Below are positions 9,501 to 16,821 of a DNA stretch of 64,000 nt, piece after piece (positions within the stretch are counted from its first letter, which is position 1; each line of letters begins with the position of its first letter). Under the pieces are notes generated by a model. That model saw only the letters and a program-made list of their open reading frames with translations. It was not told the DNA's origin and searched no databases. The translations under genes and the position numbers were made by a program. Origin of the DNA: Emticicia sp037153985 (GTDB lineage Bacteria > Bacteroidota > Bacteroidia > Cytophagales > Spirosomataceae); contig NZ_JBBAYI010000009.1 in the NCBI RefSeq assembly GCF_037153985.1, positions 228,198 through 292,197 on the forward strand, given 5' to 3'.

Positions 9501-9820
9501 TCCTGAATAATGTTTTTAAAAACTGTTTCGGCTCTGAACTGAATGGTACTATCGGGTAATTGTGTTTCTGTGGCAATCATCTGAAACATAACCCAGTATT
9601 TCGACTGCTCGTTGAAATTCTGTACATCAGCCATTTCTTTAAGCGCATCCAGAATACGGTCTTTCATTTCGTTGGCCGCATCGTTGGTGAAAGTAATGGC
9701 TAAAATTCTTCGGAAATAGTACGGACGTTCGTCCCCAAGTACTAATTTGAGGTATTCTTTGGTAAGAGTAAAGGTCTTGCCAGACCCCGCAGAAGAACTA
9801 TATATAGTAAATTTTGACAT
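6527..9820 (-). CDS. AddA/RecB-like UvrD-family helicase with a degenerate C-terminal nuclease site
   Basis: 1097-residue superfamily 1 helicase of the kind that resects double-strand breaks. Motif I is SSSAGSGKTFTLT at the N-terminus, motif II is LIDEFQDTSDMQF, and later motifs include TIHRSKGLEYP and LYVAFTRAADKL. The C-terminal region has the RPDR segment (Asp1034) of a PD-(D/E)xK nuclease, but the expected D-Y-K core reads I-N-Y-S-T-G, with Asn1047 and Ser1049 in place of the metal-binding Asp and catalytic Lys. No AddB partner lies in the window. It starts 2 bp after the stop of the transglutaminase-like gene, so it is the last gene of an operon. Confidence 0.88.
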   Translation of the reverse strand: MSKFTIYSSSAGSGKTFTLTKEYLKLVLGDERPYYFRRILAITFTNDAANEMKDRILDALKEMADVQNFNEQSKYWVMFQMIATETQLPDSTIQFRAETVFKNIIQEYSDFSVKTIDSFVNQLVNAFTDELGLPFNYEIVLDTDRVMTEAVERLIEKAGGEEHEDITRTLENFIGEKVGDGQSWNFVTEELAKFGTHLINDQFYSLLIKINDLNSKDFWEIANNIHTYLKWFENEITGMARKAIQLIEEQGLLIEDFTQKAKGIGAYFYNMRDDFENEYYQKKDNSPNSYHWAAIRDDKWYSAKGTPLPIQAKIDDIKEDLKSIFHEMQEFKARHLKKYTLFNLIRPNLRKLSLLKKIKKEFDEVLEEKNQVFIAEFNRKILNIILSEPVPFIYERIGEKYNHLLIDEFQDTSDMQFYNLLPLIENSLAGNNFNLIVGDAKQAIYRWRGGRMELIVHLFKGNIAGLVEHPLVRPHQIEQFISIGQYLNPKSLTTNYRSAQEIIDFNNRFFKAILDRYSAEFQFLPDVYEDFRQEKQAKSLSGGHIQLEFLEYAKDHTPMLARTLELIQQALQEGYSQGDIAILCRRNKESALIATSLTDAGYKIISRDSLLLKNSPVVRLIVAFMRIINQPDNRLAKSEAAYLFYQIILNQIPDSTANTEITEAVEATDPLAFYQLFTKHGFILDPFTMIKSGIYELTEKIIGAFNLFNRTDQKNYLFRFLDVVLNFSLKESNHLQDFLIYWEEKKDSSSLSVKSPAEQDAITITTIHRSKGLEYPIVIIPYAHWPLRPQAYAEIWSDLALLEYEELSHKAEGKITKLMAAPIKFNERLTMTDLVEQYNDEMQANFLENLNMLYVAFTRAADKLFVISQKNHFKRVHGVGELIQDFLEIEGLYNPDLSVYEINKGSFIKKAVKKAENHDEIHLAKIISEDRSDRLRLRRISEKIFDTETLDKSKDKNNKVHAALAKIRTPNDIPNALRELEFEGVISPKEGPAIKEAIVKVISLPELRSLFEDDLIIENEREILEPNGNIQRPDRVVIKDDMVYIINYSTGHLNDTFQREREIKNIKGLGKLYQQMGSEKIKLLLVYLETSQVIEVE

Positions 9821-9822
9821 GC

Positions 9823-10620
9823 TTATAGCGTTTCGTTTTCCTGTACAGGCTCAACCGAAACGAACATACTGGTTAATTCCATTTCTCCGAATTGCGTAGC
9901 CAGAGCCACGTCGGCAGCATCGCGCCCATAGGCCAGCACTACTCTGTTTCCTCTGGGTTGCGTTTGAGTGGCATCAAAAGTATACCATCGGCCACCCAGA
10001 TATGCTTCAAACCAAGCGTGTAGGTCCATCGGCTTTAACTCATATAAATAACCAACCACAAAACGGGCAGGAATATTGAGGCTTCGGCATAAAGCTACTG
10101 CCAGATGAGAAAAATCACGACAAACACCAACTTGGCTTTGTGCGGTATCTTGCGCCGAAGTAGAGGCATTACTATGCCCGTACTGGTAATCAATATTTTC
10201 ATTAATCCATTTTCGGATGGCTTCAACCTGTTCGTATCCGGTAGTGGCTTCCTGTACAATTGTAGAAGCCATGTTTCCTAACTTATCCGACTCACAATAA
10301 CGGCTTGGAAGCAAGTATATGAGCGAGTCGTCAGGTAGTTCCTGAACAGGTACAAAATTAGCATTAAAATCAACATCTATGGTGTCGGGGGCTTCTACAA
10401 TTGCCGAGGTTTTAACCGTAAAGTTACCTTCAGGTGTTAGTAAGCGTTGGCAAAGGTTACCGTATAAATCGGTATATTCAACCACAGGTATGTTGGGGTC
10501 AAGCAGGTATTCTTCTTTTGTTACCCATTGGCCTGCGCCGCTACGCGGGCGAAGCATCAGTACAAGAGGGGTGTTTTGTGTAGTTTCATAAGTAAGCTGG
10601 CAACTAACGGCTAGTTTCAT
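9823..10620 (-). CDS. Transglutaminase-like cysteine protease family protein
   Basis: 265 residues when started at the ATG at 10620; longer in-frame starts would run into the upstream gene. It has an N-terminal beta-rich region typical of the bacterial transglutaminase N-domain (about 1-110) and a transglutaminase core with the triad Cys167 (GVCRDFSH), His201 (LHAWFEA) and Asp216 (FDATQ). No signal peptide is seen, so it is probably cytoplasmic. Members of this group are suspected peptidases or peptide-modifying enzymes; the substrate here is unknown. It lies between an alpha/beta hydrolase and the AddA-like helicase on one strand. Confidence 0.87.
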   Translation of the reverse strand: MKLAVSCQLTYETTQNTPLVLMLRPRSGAGQWVTKEEYLLDPNIPVVEYTDLYGNLCQRLLTPEGNFTVKTSAIVEAPDTIDVDFNANFVPVQELPDDSLIYLLPSRYCESDKLGNMASTIVQEATTGYEQVEAIRKWINENIDYQYGHSNASTSAQDTAQSQVGVCRDFSHLAVALCRSLNIPARFVVGYLYELKPMDLHAWFEAYLGGRWYTFDATQTQPRGNRVVLAYGRDAADVALATQFGEMELTSMFVSVEPVQENETL

Positions 10621-10718
10621 TCGATGTGTAATTGATATTTTAAAATAGTAGGAATCTTTGCTGAGTTTAATAAAAATACTGTGCCAGTGCCGTTTATAAA
10701 TAATTGATAGCCGAACAT

Positions 10719-11549
10719 TTACAAATGCTTTTGCAGCCATTGCCATGTATAGTCGAAAACCTGTTGTTTTTCAAATTCATTATGAATTTCATGATAGAGA
10801 TTTTGCCAAGTTTTGAAAGTTACGTCTCCCGTAAGCTGCGATACAAACAATTTGCTGGCTTCATAGCTGGTAAGGTGGTCGTCGGTTCCGTGCATAAGTA
10901 AAAGGGGTAGGGGCGTATGTTTGGCATTGTGTAGCAGCCATTCTCCCCATTCAATCAGGGTGATACCCACCATGCCCGATACCTGATTATGTACCAGAGG
11001 GTCGGCTTTGTATTTTTCAATGACCTCACGGTCGTGCGAGAGGTTTTCTAAGTCAAGCGAATTGGCCTGAGTAAAAGAAGGAGCAATAGCACGGGCTATT
11101 TTGCCAATAATTAATAATGGCTTAGGTACTTCAAAACCCGGACGAATAGCCGGTGCAGTAACTATTACACCATTAATGGAAGGTTTATGTCTGAATAAAT
11201 AATTGAGTACCAATGCCCCACCCATGCTATGGCCATACAGAAAAACAGGTTTGTCAGGGGCGGCTTGTTTGGCGAGTTCAAGCAAGCGGCCAATCTGTTC
11301 CATATAGGCTTCCATTGAGTCTGCGTGGCCTCTTTTGCCTGTTGTTTGCCCGTGTCCATATAAATCGACGGCTATCAGCCCCAAGTTATGCGAATTAACA
11401 TAACTGGCCAGATGCTGGTATCGGCTGCTATGCTCGCCTAAGCCATGAACCAAGGCAATCATACCTTTGGTTTCTTGGTTTGGTAGCCATTGCTGATAAA
11501 ATATTTTTCGTTGTTTACTGTCAGTTTCAAAGAAAGATTTATGGGTCAT
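10719..11549 (-). CDS. Alpha/beta hydrolase, monoacylglycerol lipase-like
   Basis: Serine hydrolase of the monoglyceride lipase/lysophospholipase group, 276 residues from the ATG at 11549, a start supported by a TACATTTG box ending 22 bp upstream. The oxyanion region is LVHGLGEHSSRYQ (about 33-45), the nucleophile is Ser108 in YGHSMGGA, and late Asp (HGTDDHLT) and His (LYHEIHNE) complete the triad. No signal peptide is present. It is the first gene of the minus-strand set that continues with the transglutaminase-like protein 98 bp later. Confidence 0.88.
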   Translation of the reverse strand: MTHKSFFETDSKQRKIFYQQWLPNQETKGMIALVHGLGEHSSRYQHLASYVNSHNLGLIAVDLYGHGQTTGKRGHADSMEAYMEQIGRLLELAKQAAPDKPVFLYGHSMGGALVLNYLFRHKPSINGVIVTAPAIRPGFEVPKPLLIIGKIARAIAPSFTQANSLDLENLSHDREVIEKYKADPLVHNQVSGMVGITLIEWGEWLLHNAKHTPLPLLLMHGTDDHLTSYEASKLFVSQLTGDVTFKTWQNLYHEIHNEFEKQQVFDYTWQWLQKHL

Positions 11550-11570
11550 GTCGGGTATAAGATAGATATT

Positions 11571-11578
11571 CAAATGTA
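11571..11578 (-). promoter_or_regulatory. Candidate -7 box of the alpha/beta hydrolase operon
   Basis: Minus-strand TACATTTG matches TAnnTTTG exactly and would give a 5' leader of about 15 nt to the ATG at 11549. No clear -33 box. Confidence 0.45.
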
Positions 11579-11671
11579 AGCTAAATTCCTCGTAATTGGC
11601 TTCTATTACAAGGGGCATTTTTCTTGGTTTATGTATCAACATAAATGTTTGTACAAATCTCTTTGAATATC

Positions 11672-11702
11672 CCTGTAAAATCTTTTAGAAATGATATATT
11701 TG
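11672..11702 (+). promoter_or_regulatory. Consensus Bacteroidota promoter of the serine hydrolase gene
   Basis: TTTG at 11672-11675, exactly 19 bp, then TATATTTG at 11695-11702: a perfect match to the known -33/-7 pair. Transcription should start near 11709, which rules out the upstream in-frame ATG at 11691 and supports translation from 11745. Confidence 0.75.
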
Positions 11703-11744
11703 TTATCAGAAGTACATTCCAAATCTATTCAAACCATAAGCATC

Positions 11745-13004
11745 ATGAAATACCTTTCTTCTTTCTTCCTCGTTGTGTTACTTCATTATTTTACGTTTGC
11801 TCAGACCTTATCAACGGCTACTCCCGAAAGTCAGGGCATGAGTACACAAAGATTACAAAGGATTGATAAAGTTGTTAACGAATATGTTGAAAAAGCCTAT
11901 ACGGCAGGGGCGGTTGTTTTGGTAGCCCGTAATGGTAAAATAGTGTATCACAAAGGCTTGGGCTATGACGATATAAGCATTAAGAAGGCTATGCCTAAAG
12001 ATGCTATTTTTCGTATTGCATCTCAAACCAAAGCCATCACCAGTGTTGCCGTTATGATGCTCTATGAAGAAGGTAAATTTCTGTTGGACGACCCCATCTC
12101 GAAATATATTCCTTCATTTAAAAGCCCGAAAGTATTAGATAAATTCAATGAAAAGGATAGTACTTACACGACCATACCGGCTAAAAGAGAAATTACTATC
12201 CGAGACCTGCTGACACATACTTCGGGCATTAGTTATGCAGGTATTGGCACCAAAGAAGCAGTTGCTATTTACGCCAAAAATAATATTCCGAGCGGTATTG
12301 ATACCCCCAATTATACGTTGGAAGATGCTATTAATAGGCTGGCAAAGCTGCCTTTAATGCACAACCCCGGCGAGAAGTTTACTTATGGCCTTAATACCGA
12401 TGTGCTGGGGTACTTTGTAGAGGTTATGTCGGGCATGAGTTTCGATGCTTTCCTGCGCGAACGTATTTTTAAGCCTATTGGCATGAATGATACCTATTTT
12501 TATTTGCCAGAATCTAAGTTTGGTCGCTTGGTTACGCTGAATACCGAAGATAAAGATAAAAAGGTAATGAAGGTAACAGGCGACTACGGTAATTTTGCCA
12601 AGAAAAAAGGGACTTATTTTGCCGGAGGTGCCGGACTTGTTTCTACCGCTACCGACTACGCCATGTTTTTACAGATGCTGCTCAATGGCGGTAAATATAA
12701 TGGACAACAATTACTAAGCCCGGTAACAGTAAATATGATGATACATAACCAGATTGGCGACCTAAGTCTGGGCTATAAAAAGTTTGGTTTAGGTTTTGGG
12801 CTTACCACTGTGGCTGAAGCAGCGAGGCTGTCGCCCTCAGAAGGAACTTTCGACTGGGGTGGGGCTTATAGCACAATTTATTGGGCCGACCCCAAGGAAG
12901 GAATCATCGGGATGATAATGACCCAGAAGGTTCCTAATAGTTATCCTGAACTCGGCGATAAATTTAAAGTGCTGGTTTATCAGGCCATTACAAAATTAAA
13001 CTAA
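11745..13004 (+). CDS. Exported beta-lactamase-family serine hydrolase
   Basis: 420 residues from the ATG at 11745, giving a signal peptide that ends FTFAQ at residue 20; the promoter position supports this start. The class C beta-lactamase/esterase-type fold shows the SxxK motif as Ser93-x-x-Lys96 (ASQTKA) and the second motif tyrosine at about 214 (FTYGLNTD). Domain length and the segment LLTHTSGISY are typical of the widespread group named for EstB and AmpC. The real substrate is unknown (ester, D-amino peptide or lactam). It is a single-gene transcription unit between divergent lipase and the helicase leader. Confidence 0.87.
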   Translation: MKYLSSFFLVVLLHYFTFAQTLSTATPESQGMSTQRLQRIDKVVNEYVEKAYTAGAVVLVARNGKIVYHKGLGYDDISIKKAMPKDAIFRIASQTKAITSVAVMMLYEEGKFLLDDPISKYIPSFKSPKVLDKFNEKDSTYTTIPAKREITIRDLLTHTSGISYAGIGTKEAVAIYAKNNIPSGIDTPNYTLEDAINRLAKLPLMHNPGEKFTYGLNTDVLGYFVEVMSGMSFDAFLRERIFKPIGMNDTYFYLPESKFGRLVTLNTEDKDKKVMKVTGDYGNFAKKKGTYFAGGAGLVSTATDYAMFLQMLLNGGKYNGQQLLSPVTVNMMIHNQIGDLSLGYKKFGLGFGLTTVAEAARLSPSEGTFDWGGAYSTIYWADPKEGIIGMIMTQKVPNSYPELGDKFKVLVYQAITKLN

Positions 13005-13027
13005 TTAGATTAATAATATTTGTTATT

Positions 13028-13066
13028 AGAATAGTGATTTTTCATGAGCCGACAAATCACTATTCT
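13028..13066. terminator. Hairpin after the serine hydrolase gene
   Basis: Thirteen-bp perfect stem (13028-13040 with 13054-13066) with a 13-nt loop, 24 bp after the stop codon. The right arm is followed by an A run rather than a T run, so the terminator call is tentative. Confidence 0.5.
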
Positions 13067-13095
13067 AGAAAAAATACAACTATTTTTGCCAAATA

Positions 13096-13127
13096 CTTGG
13101 TAATTTAAAGGAATCTTTTTATTTTTG
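13096..13127 (+). promoter_or_regulatory. Candidate promoter of the DEAD-box helicase gene
   Basis: CTTG at 13096-13099 and, 20 bp later, TATTTTTG at 13120-13127, which fits TAnnTTTG. A second TATTTTTG lies at 13081-13088 without a -33 box. Transcription from here would leave a leader of about 200 nt. Confidence 0.55.
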
Positions 13128-13134
13128 CATTAGT

Positions 13135-13335
13135 TTTTAAAAGGCACATCCGTATGGAGCCTCTGCATTACAAAAGATTCGACTCAAAGAGTTTCTCTTT
13201 CATTCAATTTCCTTTCAGAGCAGGCAACGGATGGTTCTCATCGTTCGCTTTATTATTTTTCGGCATTCGGGGCATTTCACGGTTTTGCGTGAGGACGGCA
13301 GTGTAGGTTCCGATTAACAAATTAGTTTATCCTTG
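13135..13335 (+). ncRNA. Long, apparently structured 5' leader of the DEAD-box helicase mRNA, with a 50-codon ORF
   Basis: The leader can form a long-range stem: 13147-13153 (CATCCGT) pairs with 13227-13233, continued by GCC/GGC and TCTG/CAGA pairings inside (13159-13165 with 13216-13225). A second small hairpin (TTCACG with CGTGAG) lies near 13273-13291. An ATG at 13154 inside the first stem opens a 50-codon frame ending at 13306, beginning MEPLHYKRFDSKSF. GC content is visibly higher than in ordinary intergenic DNA here. A regulatory leader, perhaps cold-responsive as for other DEAD-box genes, is inferred; no named Rfam family was recognised. Confidence 0.5.
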
Positions 13336-15087
13336 ATGGAATTAGTAAAATTTTCCGATCTTCCAGTATCGGAGTACGTTCTTCGTGCGGTTGAAGAGTT
13401 AGGTTTTGAGTATGCTACACCTATCCAATCAGCTGCAATCCCTGTTGTTATGCGCGGTGGTGATGTTATTGGCCAAGCACAAACAGGTACAGGCAAAACG
13501 GCTGCCTTTGGTATTCCTGCCATAGAAGCGGTTGACGAAACAGACAAAAACACACAGGTTCTTGTGATGTGCCCAACGCGTGAGCTGGCACTTCAGGTTA
13601 AAGAACAAATCCAGAAATTAGCTAAATACAAAAAAGGACTTCATGTAGCTGCCATTTATGGGGGCGAGTCGTATGAACGTCAGTTTTTGGCTTTGAAAAA
13701 AGGTTCACAGATTGTGGTAGGTACACCCGGCCGTATCATGGACCACATTGAGCGTAAAACTCTGGTTTTAAGCAACATTAAACTAGCTATTCTTGATGAA
13801 GCTGATGAAATGTTGAACATGGGTTTCCGTGAAGATATAGAAAAAATCTTATCTTTTGCTCCAACCGAAAGACAAACACTGTTGTTTTCAGCAACAATGT
13901 CGCCTGAGATTCTTTCTATTACAAAACGTTTTCAGAAAGACCCAGAAATCGTAAGAACATTGAAAAAAGAGGTTTCGAATACTAACATTGAGCAATATTT
14001 CTTTGCGGTTCGTAAAGAAGCAAAAATGGAAGTAATGACACGCCTCATCGATGTGTATGATTTAAAATTAATGCTGGTATTTGCCAATACCAAATCGAAA
14101 GTTGATGAAATTGTAAGTGACCTGCAAATACGCGGATACGCCGCTGAAGGCTTACATGGCGATATGCGCCAGCAAGTACGTACGCAGGTAATGAGTAAGT
14201 TCCGTGCAGGAGTTACCACTATTCTGGTAGCTACTGACGTTGCTGCACGTGGTATTGACGTATCGGGTGTAGATGCCGTGTTTAACTTTGATGTTCCGCA
14301 AGATTTGGAATATTACGTTCACCGTATTGGCCGTACTGGCCGTGCAGGTAAAGCCGGAAAAGCATTTATGCTTATCTCAGGCCGTGATAAATACCGCCTA
14401 CGTGACATCGAAAACTATACAAAAGTAAAAATTGAACAAGGGAAAATCCCGACATTCAACGAGCTTGTAAAAACACGTCATCGTAAATTCCTTGAGCAGG
14501 TAAGAGAATCATTGTTAGCTGGAGTTGATAATTTCTACGAAGATATTATCGGCGAACTGAGCGACGAAGGCTACTCTGACGCTCAAATTATGGCCGCATT
14601 GATTAAAATGCAGGTAGGCTCAGTAAAAAGTGAGTTCTCTGATGCACAGTTGTCAGACAGCTACCGCGAGCCAAGAAGCAATGAGTCGAGAGACGGTAAA
14701 TATGACAGAAAAGACTCAAGAAATAGTTATGGTAGCCGCGACGGTGGCCGCCGTGAGTATGGAAGTGGAAGCAGAGACTCGCGCAGCAGCGAACGTCGTT
14801 TTGAGCCAAGAGAAAGACGTCAGGACCCGGGCAGCCGTGGTTCAGGCAGACCAGACATGGTACGCTTGTTTATCAGCCTAGGCCGTAAAGATAACGTTGC
14901 GCCTAACCACATTGTAGGTGCTATTACTTCGGAAGCCCGCATTGCAGGCCGTGCCATCGGACAAATTGATATTTATGATAAATTCAGTTTTGTAGAGGTG
15001 CCACAACAAGATGTAAAACGCGTGTTAGAAGGTATGCAAGGTAAAACCATTAATGCCCGTGAGGTAAACATGGAAATTGCCAAGTAA
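13336..15087 (+). CDS. DEAD-box ATP-dependent RNA helicase (DeaD/CsdA-like)
   Basis: 583 residues from the ATG at 13336 (an in-frame TTG at 13333 is ignored). All helicase motifs are present: Q motif near 28-31, Walker A AQTGTGKT (48-55), PTRELA (80-85), DEAD (154-157), SAT (185-187) and HRIGRTGR (329-336). A low-complexity Arg/Ser/Gly linker (about 440-505) joins the core to a C-terminal DbpA/CsdA-type RNA-binding domain (about 505-583, beginning DMVRLFISLGRKD). This layout matches helicases that remodel ribosomal and cold-stabilised RNA. The long leader suggests post-transcriptional control. Confidence 0.93.
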   Translation: MELVKFSDLPVSEYVLRAVEELGFEYATPIQSAAIPVVMRGGDVIGQAQTGTGKTAAFGIPAIEAVDETDKNTQVLVMCPTRELALQVKEQIQKLAKYKKGLHVAAIYGGESYERQFLALKKGSQIVVGTPGRIMDHIERKTLVLSNIKLAILDEADEMLNMGFREDIEKILSFAPTERQTLLFSATMSPEILSITKRFQKDPEIVRTLKKEVSNTNIEQYFFAVRKEAKMEVMTRLIDVYDLKLMLVFANTKSKVDEIVSDLQIRGYAAEGLHGDMRQQVRTQVMSKFRAGVTTILVATDVAARGIDVSGVDAVFNFDVPQDLEYYVHRIGRTGRAGKAGKAFMLISGRDKYRLRDIENYTKVKIEQGKIPTFNELVKTRHRKFLEQVRESLLAGVDNFYEDIIGELSDEGYSDAQIMAALIKMQVGSVKSEFSDAQLSDSYREPRSNESRDGKYDRKDSRNSYGSRDGGRREYGSGSRDSRSSERRFEPRERRQDPGSRGSGRPDMVRLFISLGRKDNVAPNHIVGAITSEARIAGRAIGQIDIYDKFSFVEVPQQDVKRVLEGMQGKTINAREVNMEIAK

Positions 15088-15105
15088 CATACCCCACAAA
15101 ATATT

Positions 15106-15141
15106 AAAAAGCACGAAGCAAGCTAGTTTCGTGCTTTTTTT
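15106..15141 (+). terminator. Rho-independent terminator of the DEAD-box gene
   Basis: Twelve-bp stem (15106-15117 with 15128-15139) ending in a run of seven T, 19 bp after the stop. Confidence 0.85.
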
Positions 15142-15174
15142 GTGGTAAAAAGTAATTTTTTGCGAATAAAACTA

Positions 15175-15182
15175 TATATTTG
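15175..15182 (+). promoter_or_regulatory. Candidate -7 box of the small membrane protein gene
   Basis: TATATTTG, exact match to TAnnTTTG, 31 bp before the ATG at 15213. The -33 element is not convincing. Confidence 0.45.
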
Positions 15183-15212
15183 GTTAAACTTACCCTTTAA
15201 AAACTAACCCTT

Positions 15213-15503
15213 ATGAAAACATGTAGTTTAATTGTTAACATCATTATGCTTATTATTCTGATTCCTGCTGCATTCGGTGCCATGATGTCACCTTTTGTAT
15301 TTGATTCAGGAGCTACAAGGCGAACATGGTTAATTTTCGGAACTCTTGTTGCTTTACCTATCTTAATTATCTGTACGCAAATTATCTCATGGATAGCGTA
15401 TGTACGCCAGAACTATGACTTTGCTTTTAAAATTGGTTTAGTGCCTGTGTTAGATATATTAATGATAATTTTCCTTTTTACGGTTAGTAGCGATTTGAAG
15501 TAG
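15213..15503 (+). CDS. Small integral membrane protein, function unknown
   Basis: 96 residues with three predicted membrane segments (about 6-27, 38-64 and 74-92), separated by short polar turns (DSGATRRT and RQNYDF). No motif or family was recognised. It has its own promoter-like box and is followed by a very strong terminator, so it is probably transcribed alone. Placement between the helicase and the accessory block gives no hint of function. Confidence 0.7.
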   Translation: MKTCSLIVNIIMLIILIPAAFGAMMSPFVFDSGATRRTWLIFGTLVALPILIICTQIISWIAYVRQNYDFAFKIGLVPVLDILMIIFLFTVSSDLK

Positions 15504-15513
15504 AATTGTAAAA

Positions 15514-15560
15514 GCATAAAAAAGCCTGAAAACTATGAGAGTTTTCAGGCTTTTTTATGC
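15514..15560. terminator. Strong bidirectional-type terminator
   Basis: Perfect 21-bp stem (15514-15534 with 15540-15560), 5-nt loop, internal A6 and T6 runs, starting 11 bp after the membrane protein stop codon. Confidence 0.88.
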
Positions 15561-15658
15561 TCGATAAAACAAAAACCACTTTATTTTTCGTGACAATCTT
15601 TGTTTTTCCCCTAAATTGCATCTACTAAAATACCACAATTGTCTGTGAACTAATAATT

Positions 15659-15898
15659 ATGGAAGTACAAAAATTAAAAAACCGCAAAGAAATTGCCCAA
15701 GAATTGGGAATTTCTACCCGCACACTAAAACGCTGGACTAAAAAGTATGAGATAGAAGTTCCTTCTGGTCTGATAAACCCTAGGTTACAAAAACTAATGA
15801 AAAACAAGTTTTTATCAGAAGATAACCAATTGTCTGAAAATGTCTGGTTTTGTCCAGTAATATCCCTTGTACTCCTGAATCGGTACTATTGCAGTTAA
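15659..15898 (+). CDS. Small helix-turn-helix protein, possibly with a frameshifted tail
   Basis: 79 residues. Residues 8-30 form a clear helix-turn-helix (NRKEIAQELGISTRTLKRW), followed by a basic segment up to about residue 54. The last 20 residues (starting ENVWFCPV) change character to hydrophobic and cysteine-bearing, which suggests a decayed or shifted 3' end. It may bind DNA near the neighbouring GLPGLI operon or be a relic of a mobile element. It sits at the left edge of an AT-rich block. Specific family not identified. Confidence 0.55.
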   Translation: MEVQKLKNRKEIAQELGISTRTLKRWTKKYEIEVPSGLINPRLQKLMKNKFLSEDNQLSENVWFCPVISLVLLNRYYCS

Positions 15899-15940
15899 GT
15901 TTTGTAATGCCTAAAAATATGCTTAATAATTTCTAATATT

Positions 15941-15979
15941 AATTCATTTTCCTTATTTACAAAATAGGGAAAATGAATT
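15941..15979. promoter_or_regulatory. 39-bp near-perfect palindrome upstream of the GLPGLI operon
   Basis: Arms of 18 nt (15941-15958 and 15962-15979) pair with a single G-T wobble around a 3-nt centre. It lies 43 bp after the HTH gene and 16 bp before the GLPGLI start, without a T tail, so it could be an operator or an mRNA hairpin rather than a simple terminator. Confidence 0.5.
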
Positions 15980-15994
15980 GTAAGACGACAATTT

Positions 15995-16807
15995 ATGAAT
16001 CGGAAAATAATAAAAAACCTCTTGATTCTTATGGTTGGCTTTTTATTTGGTTTTGTTGAAATTCCTATATATAAAGTAACTTATAAGGTCAAATATCTGC
16101 CAGATTTACTTAGACCTGATAATTATAATACCGAAAGAGTTATATTATTCGTAGAGAATAATCAAGGGTCATCCTATGCCTCTCAAAACTTTATTCTTAA
16201 AGATTCAATGACAAGAGCGGTAGTGGAGAATAAAAGAGATATTCATGAGTTAATAGGAGACCCAAACTTTCAAAATCTAAAAACGGCATTTAATCATTTT
16301 ATCACTAAAAGATATGATATGCAAGAGATAGTGGTAACAGAAAAAGTAGGAATAGACAGATATAGGTATCATCAAAAGAACAACTTGGTTTGGATAACCT
16401 ATCCTGATACATTGACAATAAAAAATTATCTTTGCTATAAAGCACAAACTGACTATGGTGGACGTAAATATACAGCGTGGTATTGTCCAGAAATACCCAT
16501 CTCTGATGGACCTTATAAATTTTGGGGTCTCCCAGGCCTAATTATGCAGATTACCGATAGTGAAAAAAACTATTCTTTCGAAATTGAAAGTATTAGCAAA
16601 TATGATGGAAGCCCAACTGAAATGTACAATCTTGATAAAAATATCTTTGAAGTTAGCTTTGAAAAATTTTTAGCAATACAAAAAGAAATAAAACAAGACC
16701 CTTTAAAGCCCTTTAAAGATCGAAATTTGAGAATTATTAAAGATGGACAAGATGTCACTAATATGAAAAGAAATCTGCCTAAACTCAATTCAATTGAAAA
16801 AGACTAA
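15995..16807 (+). CDS. GLPGLI family protein
   Basis: 270 residues with an N-terminal hydrophobic segment (about 8-24) serving as signal or anchor, and the family-defining motif GLPGLIMQI at 178-186. GLPGLI proteins (TIGR01200) are a Bacteroidota-specific secreted family of unknown role. The gene following 14 bp downstream encodes an outer-membrane barrel, a common arrangement for this family, and the two probably form one operon. The coding sequence is markedly richer in A and T than the flanking housekeeping genes. Confidence 0.88.
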   Translation: MNRKIIKNLLILMVGFLFGFVEIPIYKVTYKVKYLPDLLRPDNYNTERVILFVENNQGSSYASQNFILKDSMTRAVVENKRDIHELIGDPNFQNLKTAFNHFITKRYDMQEIVVTEKVGIDRYRYHQKNNLVWITYPDTLTIKNYLCYKAQTDYGGRKYTAWYCPEIPISDGPYKFWGLPGLIMQITDSEKNYSFEIESISKYDGSPTEMYNLDKNIFEVSFEKFLAIQKEIKQDPLKPFKDRNLRIIKDGQDVTNMKRNLPKLNSIEKD

Positions 16808-16821
16808 TTTACATTATTTTA

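Noticed and set aside
15636..15836. Direct repeat CAATTGTCTG flanking the small HTH gene (15636-15645 and 15827-15836) as an insertion-sequence footprint
   Set aside because: Only 10 bp match, there are no inverted ends or transposase, and the second copy lies inside the reading frame.
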